Assembly (NCBI GenBank): GCA_022791455.1
Contig: JAAVZC010000001.1
Coordinates: 124,001-188,000 of the forward strand
Origin: Eggerthellaceae bacterium
GTDB lineage: Bacteria > Actinomycetota > Coriobacteriia > Coriobacteriales > Eggerthellaceae
Direction of reading: 5' to 3'
Length of the DNA: 64,000 nt
Shown here in pieces: positions 51,198 through 59,763 of this stretch (position 1 is its first letter; the number at the start of each line of letters is the position of its first letter). The position numbers were made by a program, and so were the translations under genes. The notes beneath the pieces were generated by a model. The model had not been told where the DNA came from, searched no databases, and saw only the letters and a list, made by a program, of their open reading frames with translations.

Positions 51198-51345
51198 TCG
51201 ATCCCCCTCAATATGTCCTGCGCTCTGATTCATGCGATGATTATATCCTTATATCGGAATAATCCACAATAGCAGATAATATTTAACGGAGGATAATTTA
51301 ATATGTTCGGAAACGGTAACAACGAATTATGCGAACGGGGGACGC
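51198..51345. promoter_or_regulatory. AT-rich divergent promoter region
   Basis: An AT-rich island (51237-51303) between the importer operon and the NTPase gene. It contains repeated TTATAT/ATAATAT stretches and an imperfect dyad CGATGATTATAT/TTATATCG (51235-51257). It could hold a metal- or molybdate-responsive operator, but no consensus is matched well enough to name one. Confidence 0.45.
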
Positions 51346-52014
51346 GTGCTTTTCTTCCTTACCGGTGATGTGCAGATTGGTAAAACTCGTTGGCTTTTGC
51401 GGTTGGTTGAGCGACTGGAGTCGGCTGGCGCCGCGGTGGCCGGTGTGGTGGCGCCGGGCGTGTGGCTACCCTCCGACGGGCCGCGCGCCGATGACAACGG
51501 TTTCGAGAAGGTGGGCATCAATAACGAGCTGCTGCCCGGCCACGGGGTCGTCCCTTTCGCGCGCCGCGAAGATTTGGCGCGAGCCGAGGGCAGCTTCGAC
51601 GCACAGAGCCAGGCGGCGCGCGAGCAGCTGGTTTGGCATATTTCCGACGATGCCATCGATCGGGTGAACCAGCACTTCGATCAGCTGGCTGCAAACGCTT
51701 CGTCAGCGGGAGCGGCGGCGCGGCCAGGCCTTTTGGTGGTGGACGAATTGGGACGGCTCGAGCTTTGGCGGGGGGAGGGGCTCACTTCTGCCGTTGCGCT
51801 CCTGCAGAAAGGCCCCACGGCATCATTTCCCCATGCGCTCGTAGTGGTGCGCGATTACCTGGTGCAGGCGGCCGACGAGTTGCTGGCAGATGCGTGGCCC
51901 GAGCGCGCGATGATCGCTCCCGACGATGCGGGCTGTCGTGCGGTGCTCGACGCGGTGCTGGGTAACGGCTCGTCAAGCGATGCGCCCTCGGCTGGCAACG
52001 GTCGAAAACTCTGA
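51346..52014 (+). CDS. THEP1-like P-loop NTPase
   Basis: A 222-residue nucleotide hydrolase. The P-loop GDVQIGKT lies at residues 7-14 and a Walker B-like LLVVDELGRLEL near 127. This is the pattern of the THEP1/NTPase_1 family, whose roles are poorly defined. It starts at GTG 51346 after GGGGGAC. It is divergent from the FecCD-type importer; related NTPases occur near metal or oxyanion systems, so a role in handling the imported compound is conceivable. The Ser/Gly-rich tail is probably disordered. Confidence 0.8.
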   Translation: MLFFLTGDVQIGKTRWLLRLVERLESAGAAVAGVVAPGVWLPSDGPRADDNGFEKVGINNELLPGHGVVPFARREDLARAEGSFDAQSQAAREQLVWHISDDAIDRVNQHFDQLAANASSAGAAARPGLLVVDELGRLELWRGEGLTSAVALLQKGPTASFPHALVVVRDYLVQAADELLADAWPERAMIAPDDAGCRAVLDAVLGNGSSSDAPSAGNGRKL

Positions 52015-52121
52015 AAGCTTAAACCGCGCTCAAGGGAGTAAGTTCAGTTGGTCGAGGCTGTCTGCCGATTGGCAAAACCCCAACGACCTGCACGAACTTC
52101 CTTTTGATCGAGGTGTTCCCC

Positions 52122-53555
52122 ATGAGCGAAACCGCCACAACCTCCGCCGTCGCGCCGTCGGGCGTCACGTCGTCTGTTCCGGCCACCACGGCCGCCACTG
52201 CCCCCGAAACGAAGGGATCGAGCCCCTTTAAACGCACGCTTACGGTGAAGGACATGGTCATTTGGGGCCTCATCTGCATGGTCCCCATTTCCCCCATGGC
52301 CATCTACGGCGGCGTGTTCACCGATTCCGGCGGCATGGCCTGCCTCGCGTTCATTATCGGCTTCGTGGCGGTGCTGTTCTCGGTGTTCTCCTTCACCATC
52401 ATGATCCAGCGGTTCCCCTCGTCCGGCTCCATCTTCACCTACGTGAGCAATGTCATGGGAAAGGGCATGGGCTTCATCGCCGGTTGGCTGATGCTGCTGC
52501 AGTACCTGGTGGCGCCAACGCTCGTGTACCTGATTGCCGCCATCGCCATCCATTCGATGGTGCCGCAAATTCCGGTGCTTGTCTGGTGCTTTGCCTTCCT
52601 GGTGGTGGTGAGTGCGGTTTCCCTCATCGGCATGAAGACCGCCGTAATGGTGAACCGCATCGCGCTCTTGGCGCAGCTGGTCATTCTGGCGCTGTTCGTG
52701 GGCTTCGGCATTGCTTACATCGTTTCGCATCCGGAGACGAGCGCGTTTTCCCTCGACAGCTTCTACAATCCGTCAAAGTTCGATTTCGGCAGCACGATGA
52801 CCGCGGTGTCGCTGGCCATGTTCTCCTTTGTGGGGTTCGGCGCCATTGCCACGCTGACTCAAGAGGCGGTGGATCCCAAGCACGGGCCCAGCCGCGCTAT
52901 GCTCATCATGGTGGTGGTGCTGTGCTTGCTGTACCTGGCGCAGATCTACATTGCCTGTTGCATCGATCCGTCCGGCAGCGCCTTCGTGGGCGACACCGAC
53001 AACGCCTTCTACAACGTGGCCCGCATGATTACGGGGCCCTGGCTGTCCATCCTCTGCGCGCTGGGCGTGGCGCTGGCCCAAGGGGTGTTTACCGCCATCG
53101 CACAGCAGACCTCCATCGCGTTCGTCATGTTCACCATGGCTCGTGGCGGCGCGCTGCCGAAGTTCATGGGCAAGATGAACCAGCGCACCAATTCCCCCAT
53201 GAACGCCATCATCTTCATCATCGCCCTGTCGGTGGTGCTGCTGCTGGTGTTCCATTTCGCCGGTATCGACATGAACACCATCGCCAAGATCAACAACTTT
53301 GGCGCCATGGCCAGCTACGGGCTGCTGAACCTGAGCGTGCTCATCTACTGCTGGTTCCAGCTGAAAGAGCGCAAGGGGCTGAAGTCGGTGATCATGCACC
53401 TCATCTTCCCCGTGCTGGGCACCGTCATCTGCTTCGGGGTCATGTTCTCGGTGCAAGAGGTGGCGCTCATTGTGGGCTTCGCCTGGGTGGCCATCGGAGC
53501 CATCTACTACCTGGTAATCACCCGAGCCCTCCACCGAGAGATCAAACTGGCTTAA
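52122..53555 (+). CDS. APC-family amino acid permease
   Basis: A 477-residue amino acid/polyamine/organocation transporter with about 12 transmembrane helices. An Ala/Thr-rich cytoplasmic N terminus of about 40 residues precedes LTVKDMVIWGLICMVPISPM. The helix 6 region holds SFVGFGAIATLTQEAVDP, a hallmark of the superfamily. ATG 52122 follows GAGGTG. Its 3' end overlaps the convergent hypothetical gene by 14 bp. Substrate unknown. Confidence 0.9.
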   Translation: MSETATTSAVAPSGVTSSVPATTAATAPETKGSSPFKRTLTVKDMVIWGLICMVPISPMAIYGGVFTDSGGMACLAFIIGFVAVLFSVFSFTIMIQRFPSSGSIFTYVSNVMGKGMGFIAGWLMLLQYLVAPTLVYLIAAIAIHSMVPQIPVLVWCFAFLVVVSAVSLIGMKTAVMVNRIALLAQLVILALFVGFGIAYIVSHPETSAFSLDSFYNPSKFDFGSTMTAVSLAMFSFVGFGAIATLTQEAVDPKHGPSRAMLIMVVVLCLLYLAQIYIACCIDPSGSAFVGDTDNAFYNVARMITGPWLSILCALGVALAQGVFTAIAQQTSIAFVMFTMARGGALPKFMGKMNQRTNSPMNAIIFIIALSVVLLLVFHFAGIDMNTIAKINNFGAMASYGLLNLSVLIYCWFQLKERKGLKSVIMHLIFPVLGTVICFGVMFSVQEVALIVGFAWVAIGAIYYLVITRALHREIKLA

Positions 53556-54099
53556 GGGCGGCCGAGGCAAGCTCTAGCTCTCCGACGGTGGTCCACATAA
53601 ACAGCTCATATACGCCCAGCGATGGGGCGGCGTAGTAGATTTCTCGAGAGAAGCCAAAACGGAGATCGTCCCCGGAAAGCACGGCGTCTCCCAATAGGAG
53701 GCGGGCGCAGGCTCCTGACTCAACGGATCCATCGGCCTCGTCGAGATCCAGGGCCCTCTCGAGTGCCCTGGCGGCTTCTTCTGGCGTAAGGCCGAGCGGG
53801 GAGTGCTCGGTAACGAAGTTTGCTTCCTCTATTCCATCGCGAAACAGGCAAAATACCTGTGCTTTGACGTAACGCATCTCTGCCTGAATGGCGTTGCGTC
53901 GAAGCGTTTGGAGTCGGTCTATCTCCTCGTAAACTTCGCCGGGGTATTCCGGCAGCCTGTTTCTCTGGGAGAGGTAAGCGCGCGCGTGGGCCAGAGGGAT
54001 TTCCTGGGCAAGTTCCTCGACGCCGGCTTGGAATTCCCGGGCTTTTTTCCATGTTGACAGGGCATAGGCCACGTCGTGAGGCGATCCCGTCCGTTCCAT
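53542..54099 (-). CDS. Hypothetical protein, 185 residues
   Basis: A soluble, acidic protein that I do not recognise. It is predicted mostly helical to about residue 125 (KKAREFQAGVEELAQEIPLA, RLQTLRRNAIQAEMRYVKAQ), then a strand-rich end. ATG 54099 follows AAGGAGGG, a strong signal supporting expression. It overlaps the end of the convergent permease gene. No Cys motif or membrane segment is present. The helical region could mediate protein binding. Confidence 0.7.
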   Translation of the reverse strand: MERTGSPHDVAYALSTWKKAREFQAGVEELAQEIPLAHARAYLSQRNRLPEYPGEVYEEIDRLQTLRRNAIQAEMRYVKAQVFCLFRDGIEEANFVTEHSPLGLTPEEAARALERALDLDEADGSVESGACARLLLGDAVLSGDDLRFGFSREIYYAAPSLGVYELFMWTTVGELELASAALKPV

Positions 54100-54161
54100 C
54101 TACGCCCTCCTTGCCGGTTTGATTCGACAGTATTCTACTACTGTACCGATTGAGGGCGAGC

Positions 54162-54321
54162 TGTGTTTGGATAGATCGACTTATCCAAACACAAGGCTTT
54201 TTCAGGCGCTATTTCTGAGGTGCGGGATGATCGGGCTGGACAAAAACCTTCTGATATTCGAAGGTTTGCGTCCGCGAAGGCCCCCTGTGTTTGGACAAAT
54301 CGATATATCCAAACACAGGGG
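54162..54321. repeat. Double-hairpin element with ATCGA loops (copy B)
   Basis: Hairpin 1 (54162-54193) has a perfect 12-bp stem TGTGTTTGGATA/TATCCAAACACA and loop GATCGACT. Hairpin 2 (54282-54321) has a 14-bp stem CCCCTGTGTTTGGA/TCCAAACACAGGGG and loop CAAATCGATATA. The 88-nt interior, read on the minus strand, resembles that of copy A over about 43 positions. It occupies the gap between the hypothetical gene and SemiSWEET. Confidence 0.75.
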
Positions 54322-54377
54322 CCGATGAGGTTGGTCCGGGGCTGGTGAGGCGGTTGGCTGATGGGTCGCGTTGTGGG

Positions 54378-54716
54378 CTAGTGGACCAGGGCGGTGATGA
54401 AGGCGGCGAAGCCTAGGAAGATTCCGGGGATGTTCGCCACGATGATGGGAATGTCGCGCTTGGGCTTCAGGAACCCGTAGGCGGTCCACATGGTGCAGTT
54501 GAAGAACGCCGCCAGCGGCTGCCAGGGCGATCCGGGGCTTCCTCCCAGGTTGTTGGCAATCTGGGTTAGGTAAGACACGTACATGATGACGGAAAGCACA
54601 GAGGCGATACGGCCGATGATGCTTACGATCTCTTCCTTGCTCTTGTGCTGTTTCGTGGTCTTCACTTGCGCTTGCTTTACGGTTGCGGGCTTGTTCATTG
54701 CATGGGTGGTAGCCAT
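54378..54716 (-). CDS. SemiSWEET-type sugar transporter
   Basis: A 112-residue protein with three transmembrane helices (about residues 32-52, 63-82, 90-110). It follows the MtN3/SWEET triple-helix repeat: GRIASVLSVIMYVSYLTQI, and PWQPLAAFFNCTMWTAYGF with the conserved Asn of the substrate pocket. SemiSWEETs dimerise to make a uniport path for sugars. The hydrophilic Lys/Thr-rich N terminus is longer than usual. ATG 54716 follows AAAGGAGG. It is divergent from the AAA ATPase 2 operon. Confidence 0.85.
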   Translation of the reverse strand: MATTHAMNKPATVKQAQVKTTKQHKSKEEIVSIIGRIASVLSVIMYVSYLTQIANNLGGSPGSPWQPLAAFFNCTMWTAYGFLKPKRDIPIIVANIPGIFLGFAAFITALVH

Positions 54717-54892
54717 GGCTTTCCTCCTTTCGAGTACGATTGACCTTTTCTATCCTAGGGGTGTCGTCGCTGGCTGCTGCTGGGATGGGTCGGCTGAAAC
54801 GTTCCTTTTATACTCCCGCGAAGATAAGGGAACCCTCCCGTGAAGTGCCCGTAAGCCGTTTGCGCGCTGACCCAAGTCGCCCTTGCTAAAAC

Positions 54893-54957
54893 TATAAAAG
54901 ACTATAAAATGTAGAAGAAAATATAAAGAACTATAAAACTCATGGGAAAGTATAAAA
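54893..54957 (+). repeat. Five-copy TATAAA array at the promoter of AAA ATPase 2
   Basis: TATAAA(A/G) occurs at 54893, 54903, 54922, 54932 and 54951. The start-to-start intervals are 10, 19, 10 and 19 bp, a 29-bp composite period with sites on the same DNA face. It ends 20 bp before the start codon. Its placement, period and A-richness parallel the unrelated-sequence array at 44931-44987 before AAA ATPase 1. Confidence 0.75.
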
Positions 54958-54977
54958 CGATTGCGGGAGGTGGCGAG

Positions 54978-56027
54978 ATGGCGGAATCCAATCCTTTTAC
55001 GCTCAGTTTTGGGAAACTGCCCTCACAGTTGGTGCGTCGAATGCGGCAGCACGACGAGGTAATCTCGGAATTTACCGCTGAAAATCCTTCTCAGCAGGTA
55101 TTTATGGTGAGTGGAGTGCGCGGTATTGGGAAGACGGTATTTCTCACAGAAATATGCCATGAGCTGGCGGAGAAGCGCGACTGGGTAGTAGTCGAGTTGA
55201 ACCCAACCAAGGATATGCTTAAGAGCCTTATGGCGAAGCTGGTGAGTGAAAATGAGCTGGTCAATATCTTCAAATCGGCCAACATCGATCTTTCGTTCTT
55301 CGGGTTTAAGGTGAGTATAAAAGGCTCGAGCCCCATTGCCGATGAAGAAACCGCGCTCCAAAAAATGCTCGACAGCCTGAGGGCGCGCAATAAGCGCGTA
55401 CTTATTGCGGTAGACGAGGTGACCAACACCCCTTACATGCGAGAATTTGCATCTGCCTTCCAGATTTTCCTGAGAAACGATGCGCCGGTTTTTCTGCTGA
55501 TGACGGGTCTCTACCAGAATATCGATGAAGTGCAGAACGAAGACAACCTGACATTCTTGTATCGAGCTCCCAAGCTTGAACTGGGTGCGTTGAACACTAA
55601 CGCCATGGCGGCTGAATACCGGCAAACGCTGTCGCTCGATGAGGGAGAGGCACTCAAGATGGCGAAGCTCAGCATGGGGTACTCGTTTGCATTTCAGGTG
55701 CTAGGGTATTTTCGCTGGAGGGACCGGGACGGCAGTGGGTACCTTCCGCTTGCGCAGCAATACTTGGAAGACAATTCTTACGTCAAGATATGGTCCGAGC
55801 TATCGCGAAAGGACCGGTTGGTTTTGCGGGCGCTTGCTGAGTCGGAAACCGGGTCGGTGAAGAGCGTCCGCGACCGTCTTGGGTGGGCCAGCAACGAGTT
55901 TAGCCCGTACCGGCAGCGGTTGATCAAGCGCGGAGTTATCACCGGAGACGAATGGGGAACCGTCAAGTTTGCGTTGCCGTTCTTCGGCCAGTTTGCTCTT
56001 TCCCAAGACACTGCTTTTGAGGGGTAG
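54978..56027 (+). CDS. AAA ATPase with C-terminal winged helix (ATPase 2)
   Basis: A 349-residue paralogue of ATPase 1. Walker A is GVRGIGKT (residues 46-53) and Walker B is VLIAVDEVT (near 135). The lid has SMGYSFAFQVLGYFRWR, and a C-terminal winged helix has KDRLVLRALAESETGSVKSV, then RQRLIKRGVI. ATG 54978 follows GGGAGG; an earlier ATG at 54942 lies inside the repeat array. It is followed after 11 bp by a GNAT-membrane fusion and then an S-component-like gene. Function unknown; autoregulation through the array is an attractive hypothesis. Confidence 0.85.
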   Translation: MAESNPFTLSFGKLPSQLVRRMRQHDEVISEFTAENPSQQVFMVSGVRGIGKTVFLTEICHELAEKRDWVVVELNPTKDMLKSLMAKLVSENELVNIFKSANIDLSFFGFKVSIKGSSPIADEETALQKMLDSLRARNKRVLIAVDEVTNTPYMREFASAFQIFLRNDAPVFLLMTGLYQNIDEVQNEDNLTFLYRAPKLELGALNTNAMAAEYRQTLSLDEGEALKMAKLSMGYSFAFQVLGYFRWRDRDGSGYLPLAQQYLEDNSYVKIWSELSRKDRLVLRALAESETGSVKSVRDRLGWASNEFSPYRQRLIKRGVITGDEWGTVKFALPFFGQFALSQDTAFEG

Positions 56028-56038
56028 GAGGGGTCCCC

Positions 56039-58009
56039 ATGGGTTTCAGGGTTTTGTTTGGCGAAGAGGTGGATGCGGCTTACCTGGACAGGCTGGTGCC
56101 GGTGGACCAAGCCTGCTATGACGAGGCCTATTGGGGCGATCCGCAGAAGACGGTGGACCGGTGGCTGAAGAACTGCCAGTCGTTCGTCTTCGTGGAGGAC
56201 GACGCCACGGGCGAGCTGGCCGGCTACATCAACTTCTTCCCCTGCGAAGAGGGGCTGTATCGGGACAACCTGGAGCGCTGCGACGTCATTCGCGACGACG
56301 ACATTCTGCCGGAAGAAGTGGCGCCCTACCGCCCCGACGCCAACCACCTGTTCATCATCTCGCTGGCGGTGCATCCGCGCTACCAGGGCACCGAGGTTAT
56401 CCGCCTGCTCTCGAACGGGTTCGTGGATTACCTGAATCGGCTTCAGGCGGCGGGCTTTCCCATCACGGACATCATGGGCACGGCCGTCTCGCCCCACGGC
56501 AAGAAAGCGCTGGCAAACTACCTGTTTCGCGAGGTGCGCACGCTCTCGGACGGCAACACGGTGTATATATGTGACGGCAAGCTGTTGCAGCACCTGCTGG
56601 AAGGGCAGCTGGAAGTGAAGTCCTACAAGGGCGATATGTACCTGCTGCTGCCGCTGGCGGACCATCGGGACAATCTTCGCGTGCAGAATTTTCTAGAAGA
56701 CTACCGGGCAGGGCGGGCGCAGCTGCCGGGCTCTGCGGAAGATATGGCGCTCGCGGCCGAACTGATGGACGACTTGCGCGATTGCATCGCCTACGAGTGC
56801 AGCAACGAGGTGGTGAACGAGCTGGAGCTGGCCTTCCTGGGCGGCTTCGACTTCCTGCAGACCACCGACGAATATACCGGCTTGGAAGACGCAGCAGCGG
56901 AAGTGGTGATCGGTCATGCCCGCGGCCAGGCGGTGCTGGTGGCCCATCGCAAGACCCACATGTACGTGCTGTGCGTGCTGCTGCCGAAGTTTCCCTACTC
57001 CATGACCCAGATGGAAGACCAGGTGACGTTCGATTACCTGAAGGTATCTGCGCCGGACGATGGGGTGGGGCGTCGGCTGGCGCGCGCTGCGGAGGCGGCG
57101 GAAGCGCCGGCAGATGAGCGTGGCGAAGGGCACGGCGAGGGGACGGGGCCGAAGCGCCCGACCTCCGGCGCCCCTGACGTCTTCTTCAAAGACTACCTGC
57201 TGCAACGGTTTGGGCTGCATGCCTGCGGCACCGGCACCTGCGCGCTCTGCCTGTCGAACACGCCCGCCGATCCGCGCGAGCTGCAGGACATGCTGGCGGC
57301 GGAGGCCTACCACAACTTCGAGCGCGCATACCGCATCCAAAGCGAGGCCATCCAGGAGGCCAGCCAGGACAACCGCTCGCAGTTCGACCACTACGACGTG
57401 TTCCTCTCCCGGCGCGCGGTGGTTTACATCGACAAGAAATTCGCCCCCACGGTGCAGCAGCGCATCGGCAACTTCGCCGACTACCTGTTCATCATCATCC
57501 TCACCTTGTTCCAGAACACGGCGCTGTTCAAGGCGGCGAAACGGGTGACCGGCATCCTGGAGGAAAGCACCGACATCACGCCGGAAACAAAGCTGATGAT
57601 CGACCGGGAATACGGCGCCACGGTGCGCTTCTGGGAGATGCAGAACTTCAAGTACCTGTCCTCCCAGCTGGAGGCGGCGCAGCTGCGGGAGGCGTTCATG
57701 AACCAAGAGCTGCACGACGCCTACAACGAGCAGCAGGAGTACCTGGAGCACGTGGTGGCGTCGAAGGCGGCCATCACCGAGAGCCGCAACGGCATGGTCA
57801 TCAACATCGTGGCCATTCTGCTTGCGGTGGCGCAGCTACAGCCGCTGTTCATCGAGCTGCTGCAAGGGTTCTACGGGGAAATGGGCATCCAGGCGGTGTA
57901 CGCGGAAACCACCATCAACTACGGCATTCTGGGCGGCACGTTGTTGCTGGTGCTGGTGGTGCTCATCAACCAGCGGCGCAAGCGGCATCTGGAAGCGCGG
58001 CGGTATTAG
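56039..58009 (+). CDS. GNAT-domain protein fused to a two-helix membrane domain
   Basis: A 656-residue protein of novel-looking architecture. The N-terminal GNAT-like fold (about 1-190) includes LFIISLAVHPRYQGTEVIRL, where the usual CoA loop is weak. A middle region (about 195-350) is of unknown fold, followed by a disordered acidic linker. A Cys motif CGTGTCALC lies near residue 396. A long helical region (about 420-595) ends in two transmembrane helices (NIVAILLAVAQLQPLF and GILGGTLLLVLVVLI) and a basic tail. The helix-plus-two-TM end recalls CorA-like or DUF155 topology, without a GMN motif. Middle gene of the ATPase 2 operon. Confidence 0.8.
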   Translation: MGFRVLFGEEVDAAYLDRLVPVDQACYDEAYWGDPQKTVDRWLKNCQSFVFVEDDATGELAGYINFFPCEEGLYRDNLERCDVIRDDDILPEEVAPYRPDANHLFIISLAVHPRYQGTEVIRLLSNGFVDYLNRLQAAGFPITDIMGTAVSPHGKKALANYLFREVRTLSDGNTVYICDGKLLQHLLEGQLEVKSYKGDMYLLLPLADHRDNLRVQNFLEDYRAGRAQLPGSAEDMALAAELMDDLRDCIAYECSNEVVNELELAFLGGFDFLQTTDEYTGLEDAAAEVVIGHARGQAVLVAHRKTHMYVLCVLLPKFPYSMTQMEDQVTFDYLKVSAPDDGVGRRLARAAEAAEAPADERGEGHGEGTGPKRPTSGAPDVFFKDYLLQRFGLHACGTGTCALCLSNTPADPRELQDMLAAEAYHNFERAYRIQSEAIQEASQDNRSQFDHYDVFLSRRAVVYIDKKFAPTVQQRIGNFADYLFIIILTLFQNTALFKAAKRVTGILEESTDITPETKLMIDREYGATVRFWEMQNFKYLSSQLEAAQLREAFMNQELHDAYNEQQEYLEHVVASKAAITESRNGMVINIVAILLAVAQLQPLFIELLQGFYGEMGIQAVYAETTINYGILGGTLLLVLVVLINQRRKRHLEARRY

Positions 58010-58018
58010 GGGGCAGGG

Positions 58019-58756
58019 ATGGAGAAGATTTTGAGCAAAGAGAGCATGCCTGCGAATTCGCTGCGCGAGGAGAGCGGAAGCTGCCGGGCGGGCGTTGGCA
58101 GCGAGGACTCGCGCCCGGTGTTTCGCCTACGGCCTATCGACCGGCTGCGGGGGAACCGCCTGTTCTGGACGGCGGTGCTGCTGGCAATGGCCACGCTGCT
58201 TTCCACGGTGAAGCCGGTGGTGCTCTCGGACGGCGGCGCGGTCACCTGCTTCAGCCTGTTGTTTTTGTGGCTGGTTACGTTTTTCTATGGCCCGAAATTC
58301 GGCGTGGCAGCCGGCGTGGTGTTCGGCTTTTGCAAGTTGGGGGTCACTTATCTCACCGGCGAGTTCATCAACTACGCGCCGGGAGCGCTGCTGCTGGAAT
58401 ACCCGATAGCCTACGGCGCGTTCGCGCTGGGCGGTCTGATGCTGCAGCGGCGGCAGGTGCAGCGGGAGGAAGACGGCGTGGAGCGGGACAGCTTCGGGCT
58501 GCGGGCCGGCTTCTTGCTGGGGGTCTTTTGCCTGGGGGCCTGCTATATTCTCTCGGCGAACCTGTTCTATCCGCCCGACCGCGTGGGCTTCTGGGCGAAC
58601 TTCCTGTTCACCATCAGCTACGACATGAGCTACCTGCTCATCGAGGCGGTCATGACCGAGCTTCTGCTCTGCATCCCCGCCGTCCTCGACGCCATCTACT
58701 ACCTCCGCTTCGTAGCCACCACCCCCAAAAACGACCCCACCCTGCGGTCGTTTTAG
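58019..58756 (+). CDS. ECF transporter S-component-like membrane protein (possibly ThiT-like)
   Basis: A 245-residue membrane protein with six or so helices after a 45-residue polar N terminus. The segment ITYAPGALLLEYPIAYGAFA-like (residues about 115-140, here with INYAPG) resembles the substrate-binding region of thiamine S components. No energising EcfA/T genes are in the window and no TPP riboswitch precedes it. ATG 58019 follows GGGGGCAGGG, nine bases after the upstream stop, so it is in the ATPase 2 operon. The vitamin specificity is uncertain. Confidence 0.72.
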   Translation: MEKILSKESMPANSLREESGSCRAGVGSEDSRPVFRLRPIDRLRGNRLFWTAVLLAMATLLSTVKPVVLSDGGAVTCFSLLFLWLVTFFYGPKFGVAAGVVFGFCKLGVTYLTGEFINYAPGALLLEYPIAYGAFALGGLMLQRRQVQREEDGVERDSFGLRAGFLLGVFCLGACYILSANLFYPPDRVGFWANFLFTISYDMSYLLIEAVMTELLLCIPAVLDAIYYLRFVATTPKNDPTLRSF

Positions 58757-58780
58757 GGTGCATTGATTGGAAAAATAAAG

Positions 58781-58825
58781 AGAACCGAGACGGTGGGGAC
58801 CCAATTGTCGCCGTGTCTCGGTTCT
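58781..58825. repeat. Hairpin AGAACCGAGAC/GTCTCGGTTCT
   Basis: A perfect 11-bp stem (58781-58791 and 58815-58825) with a 23-nt loop GGTGGGGACCCAATTG... after the S-component-like gene. It may end that operon, but the T-run is lacking. Confidence 0.6.
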
Positions 58826-58944
58826 AGCCCTCATTATACAAACTACTTTGCTGGTCTTAGCTGGCAGCTAATGAAACGGGGTTCCATAACCGATACCCTT
58901 CTTTGTGCTCGTTTGAGCATATGTTCATCGGAGAAGGGACTCAT

Positions 58945-59667
58945 ATGGAAAAGAAACCGACCTCTGGCCTTGCAGTTGCGTCGCTGGTTACTGGAATTAT
59001 CGCGCTGGTCAGTTCGTTTGTACCGTTACTGAACATTCTGTCGTTCCCGTTTGTCATTCTGGCCATTGTGTTTGGCGCTGTAGGCATTGTGGTGGTACGG
59101 AAGGGGGCGAAGGGTGGCAAGGGCCTTGGCATTGCAGGTTTGGCTTTGGGCGTTGTTGCGCTCATCATCACCCTCGTAATGTATGGTGGCGCTGCAGCCA
59201 GCTATGATGCGGACTCGAGCACTTCAGGTACCCCGGCTCAAAGTCAGCAAGCGCCGGCGGACAGCGGAGCGGGCGCATCGACGCCGGATGCAAGCGCCGC
59301 GCAGAATGAATCGGAGCCGGCGGCTCCCTACGAGGTGGTCATTGGCGAGGCTGCTCTTGCCGAGGATTACCAGGGCAACTCGGCAGTTGTCGTTGAATAC
59401 GCTTTCACCAACAATTCCGACGAGGCCATTAGTCCCATGGTGGCGGTGCATGCCAAGGCTTTCCAGAACGGCGTGCAGTTGGAAAGCGCAATTGGTGCGG
59501 ACGGGGCTGACGCCAACAAATCCATGAGCGAGATCAAGCCCGGCGCCTCCGTTTCCTATTCTCTGGCCTACGTGCTGGAAGATGCTTCTGATGTGACGGT
59601 GGAGGTTGAGGAGCTGTTCGACTTCAGCGGAACCATTCTGGCCGAAAAGACGCTCGCTCTCAGCTAA
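58945..59667 (+). CDS. DUF4190/DUF5067-type membrane-anchored protein
   Basis: A 240-residue protein. Two N-terminal transmembrane helices separated by a Gly/Lys loop (SGLAVASLVTGIIALVSSF, then GLGIAGLALGVVALIITLV) are typical of DUF4190. A Ser/Ala/Gln-rich linker (about 85-130) follows. The extracytoplasmic C-terminal domain (about 133-240) looks like the immunoglobulin-like DUF5067 fold. ATG 58945 follows GAGAAGGGA. Likely a surface or envelope protein of unknown role. Confidence 0.82.
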   Translation: MEKKPTSGLAVASLVTGIIALVSSFVPLLNILSFPFVILAIVFGAVGIVVVRKGAKGGKGLGIAGLALGVVALIITLVMYGGAAASYDADSSTSGTPAQSQQAPADSGAGASTPDASAAQNESEPAAPYEVVIGEAALAEDYQGNSAVVVEYAFTNNSDEAISPMVAVHAKAFQNGVQLESAIGADGADANKSMSEIKPGASVSYSLAYVLEDASDVTVEVEELFDFSGTILAEKTLALS

Positions 59668-59763
59668 GTTGCGTTGCCGCTGCGCCGAGCAGGCGCCTGC
59701 GAGCAGCGGCTGGCATATACAATGACGTAGACGAACATGGCACGGAAAAGGAGAAAGAAGCGC

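Noticed and set aside
56039-58009. Chimeric frame caused by a sequencing error joining a GNAT gene to a membrane protein
   Set aside because: The reading frame is continuous, with GC-rich codon use throughout and no alternative internal start with a ribosome binding site, so a genuine fusion is more likely.
57811-58018. TPP riboswitch before the ThiT-like gene
   Set aside because: The gene starts nine bases after the upstream coding region, so there is no leader in which a riboswitch could fit.
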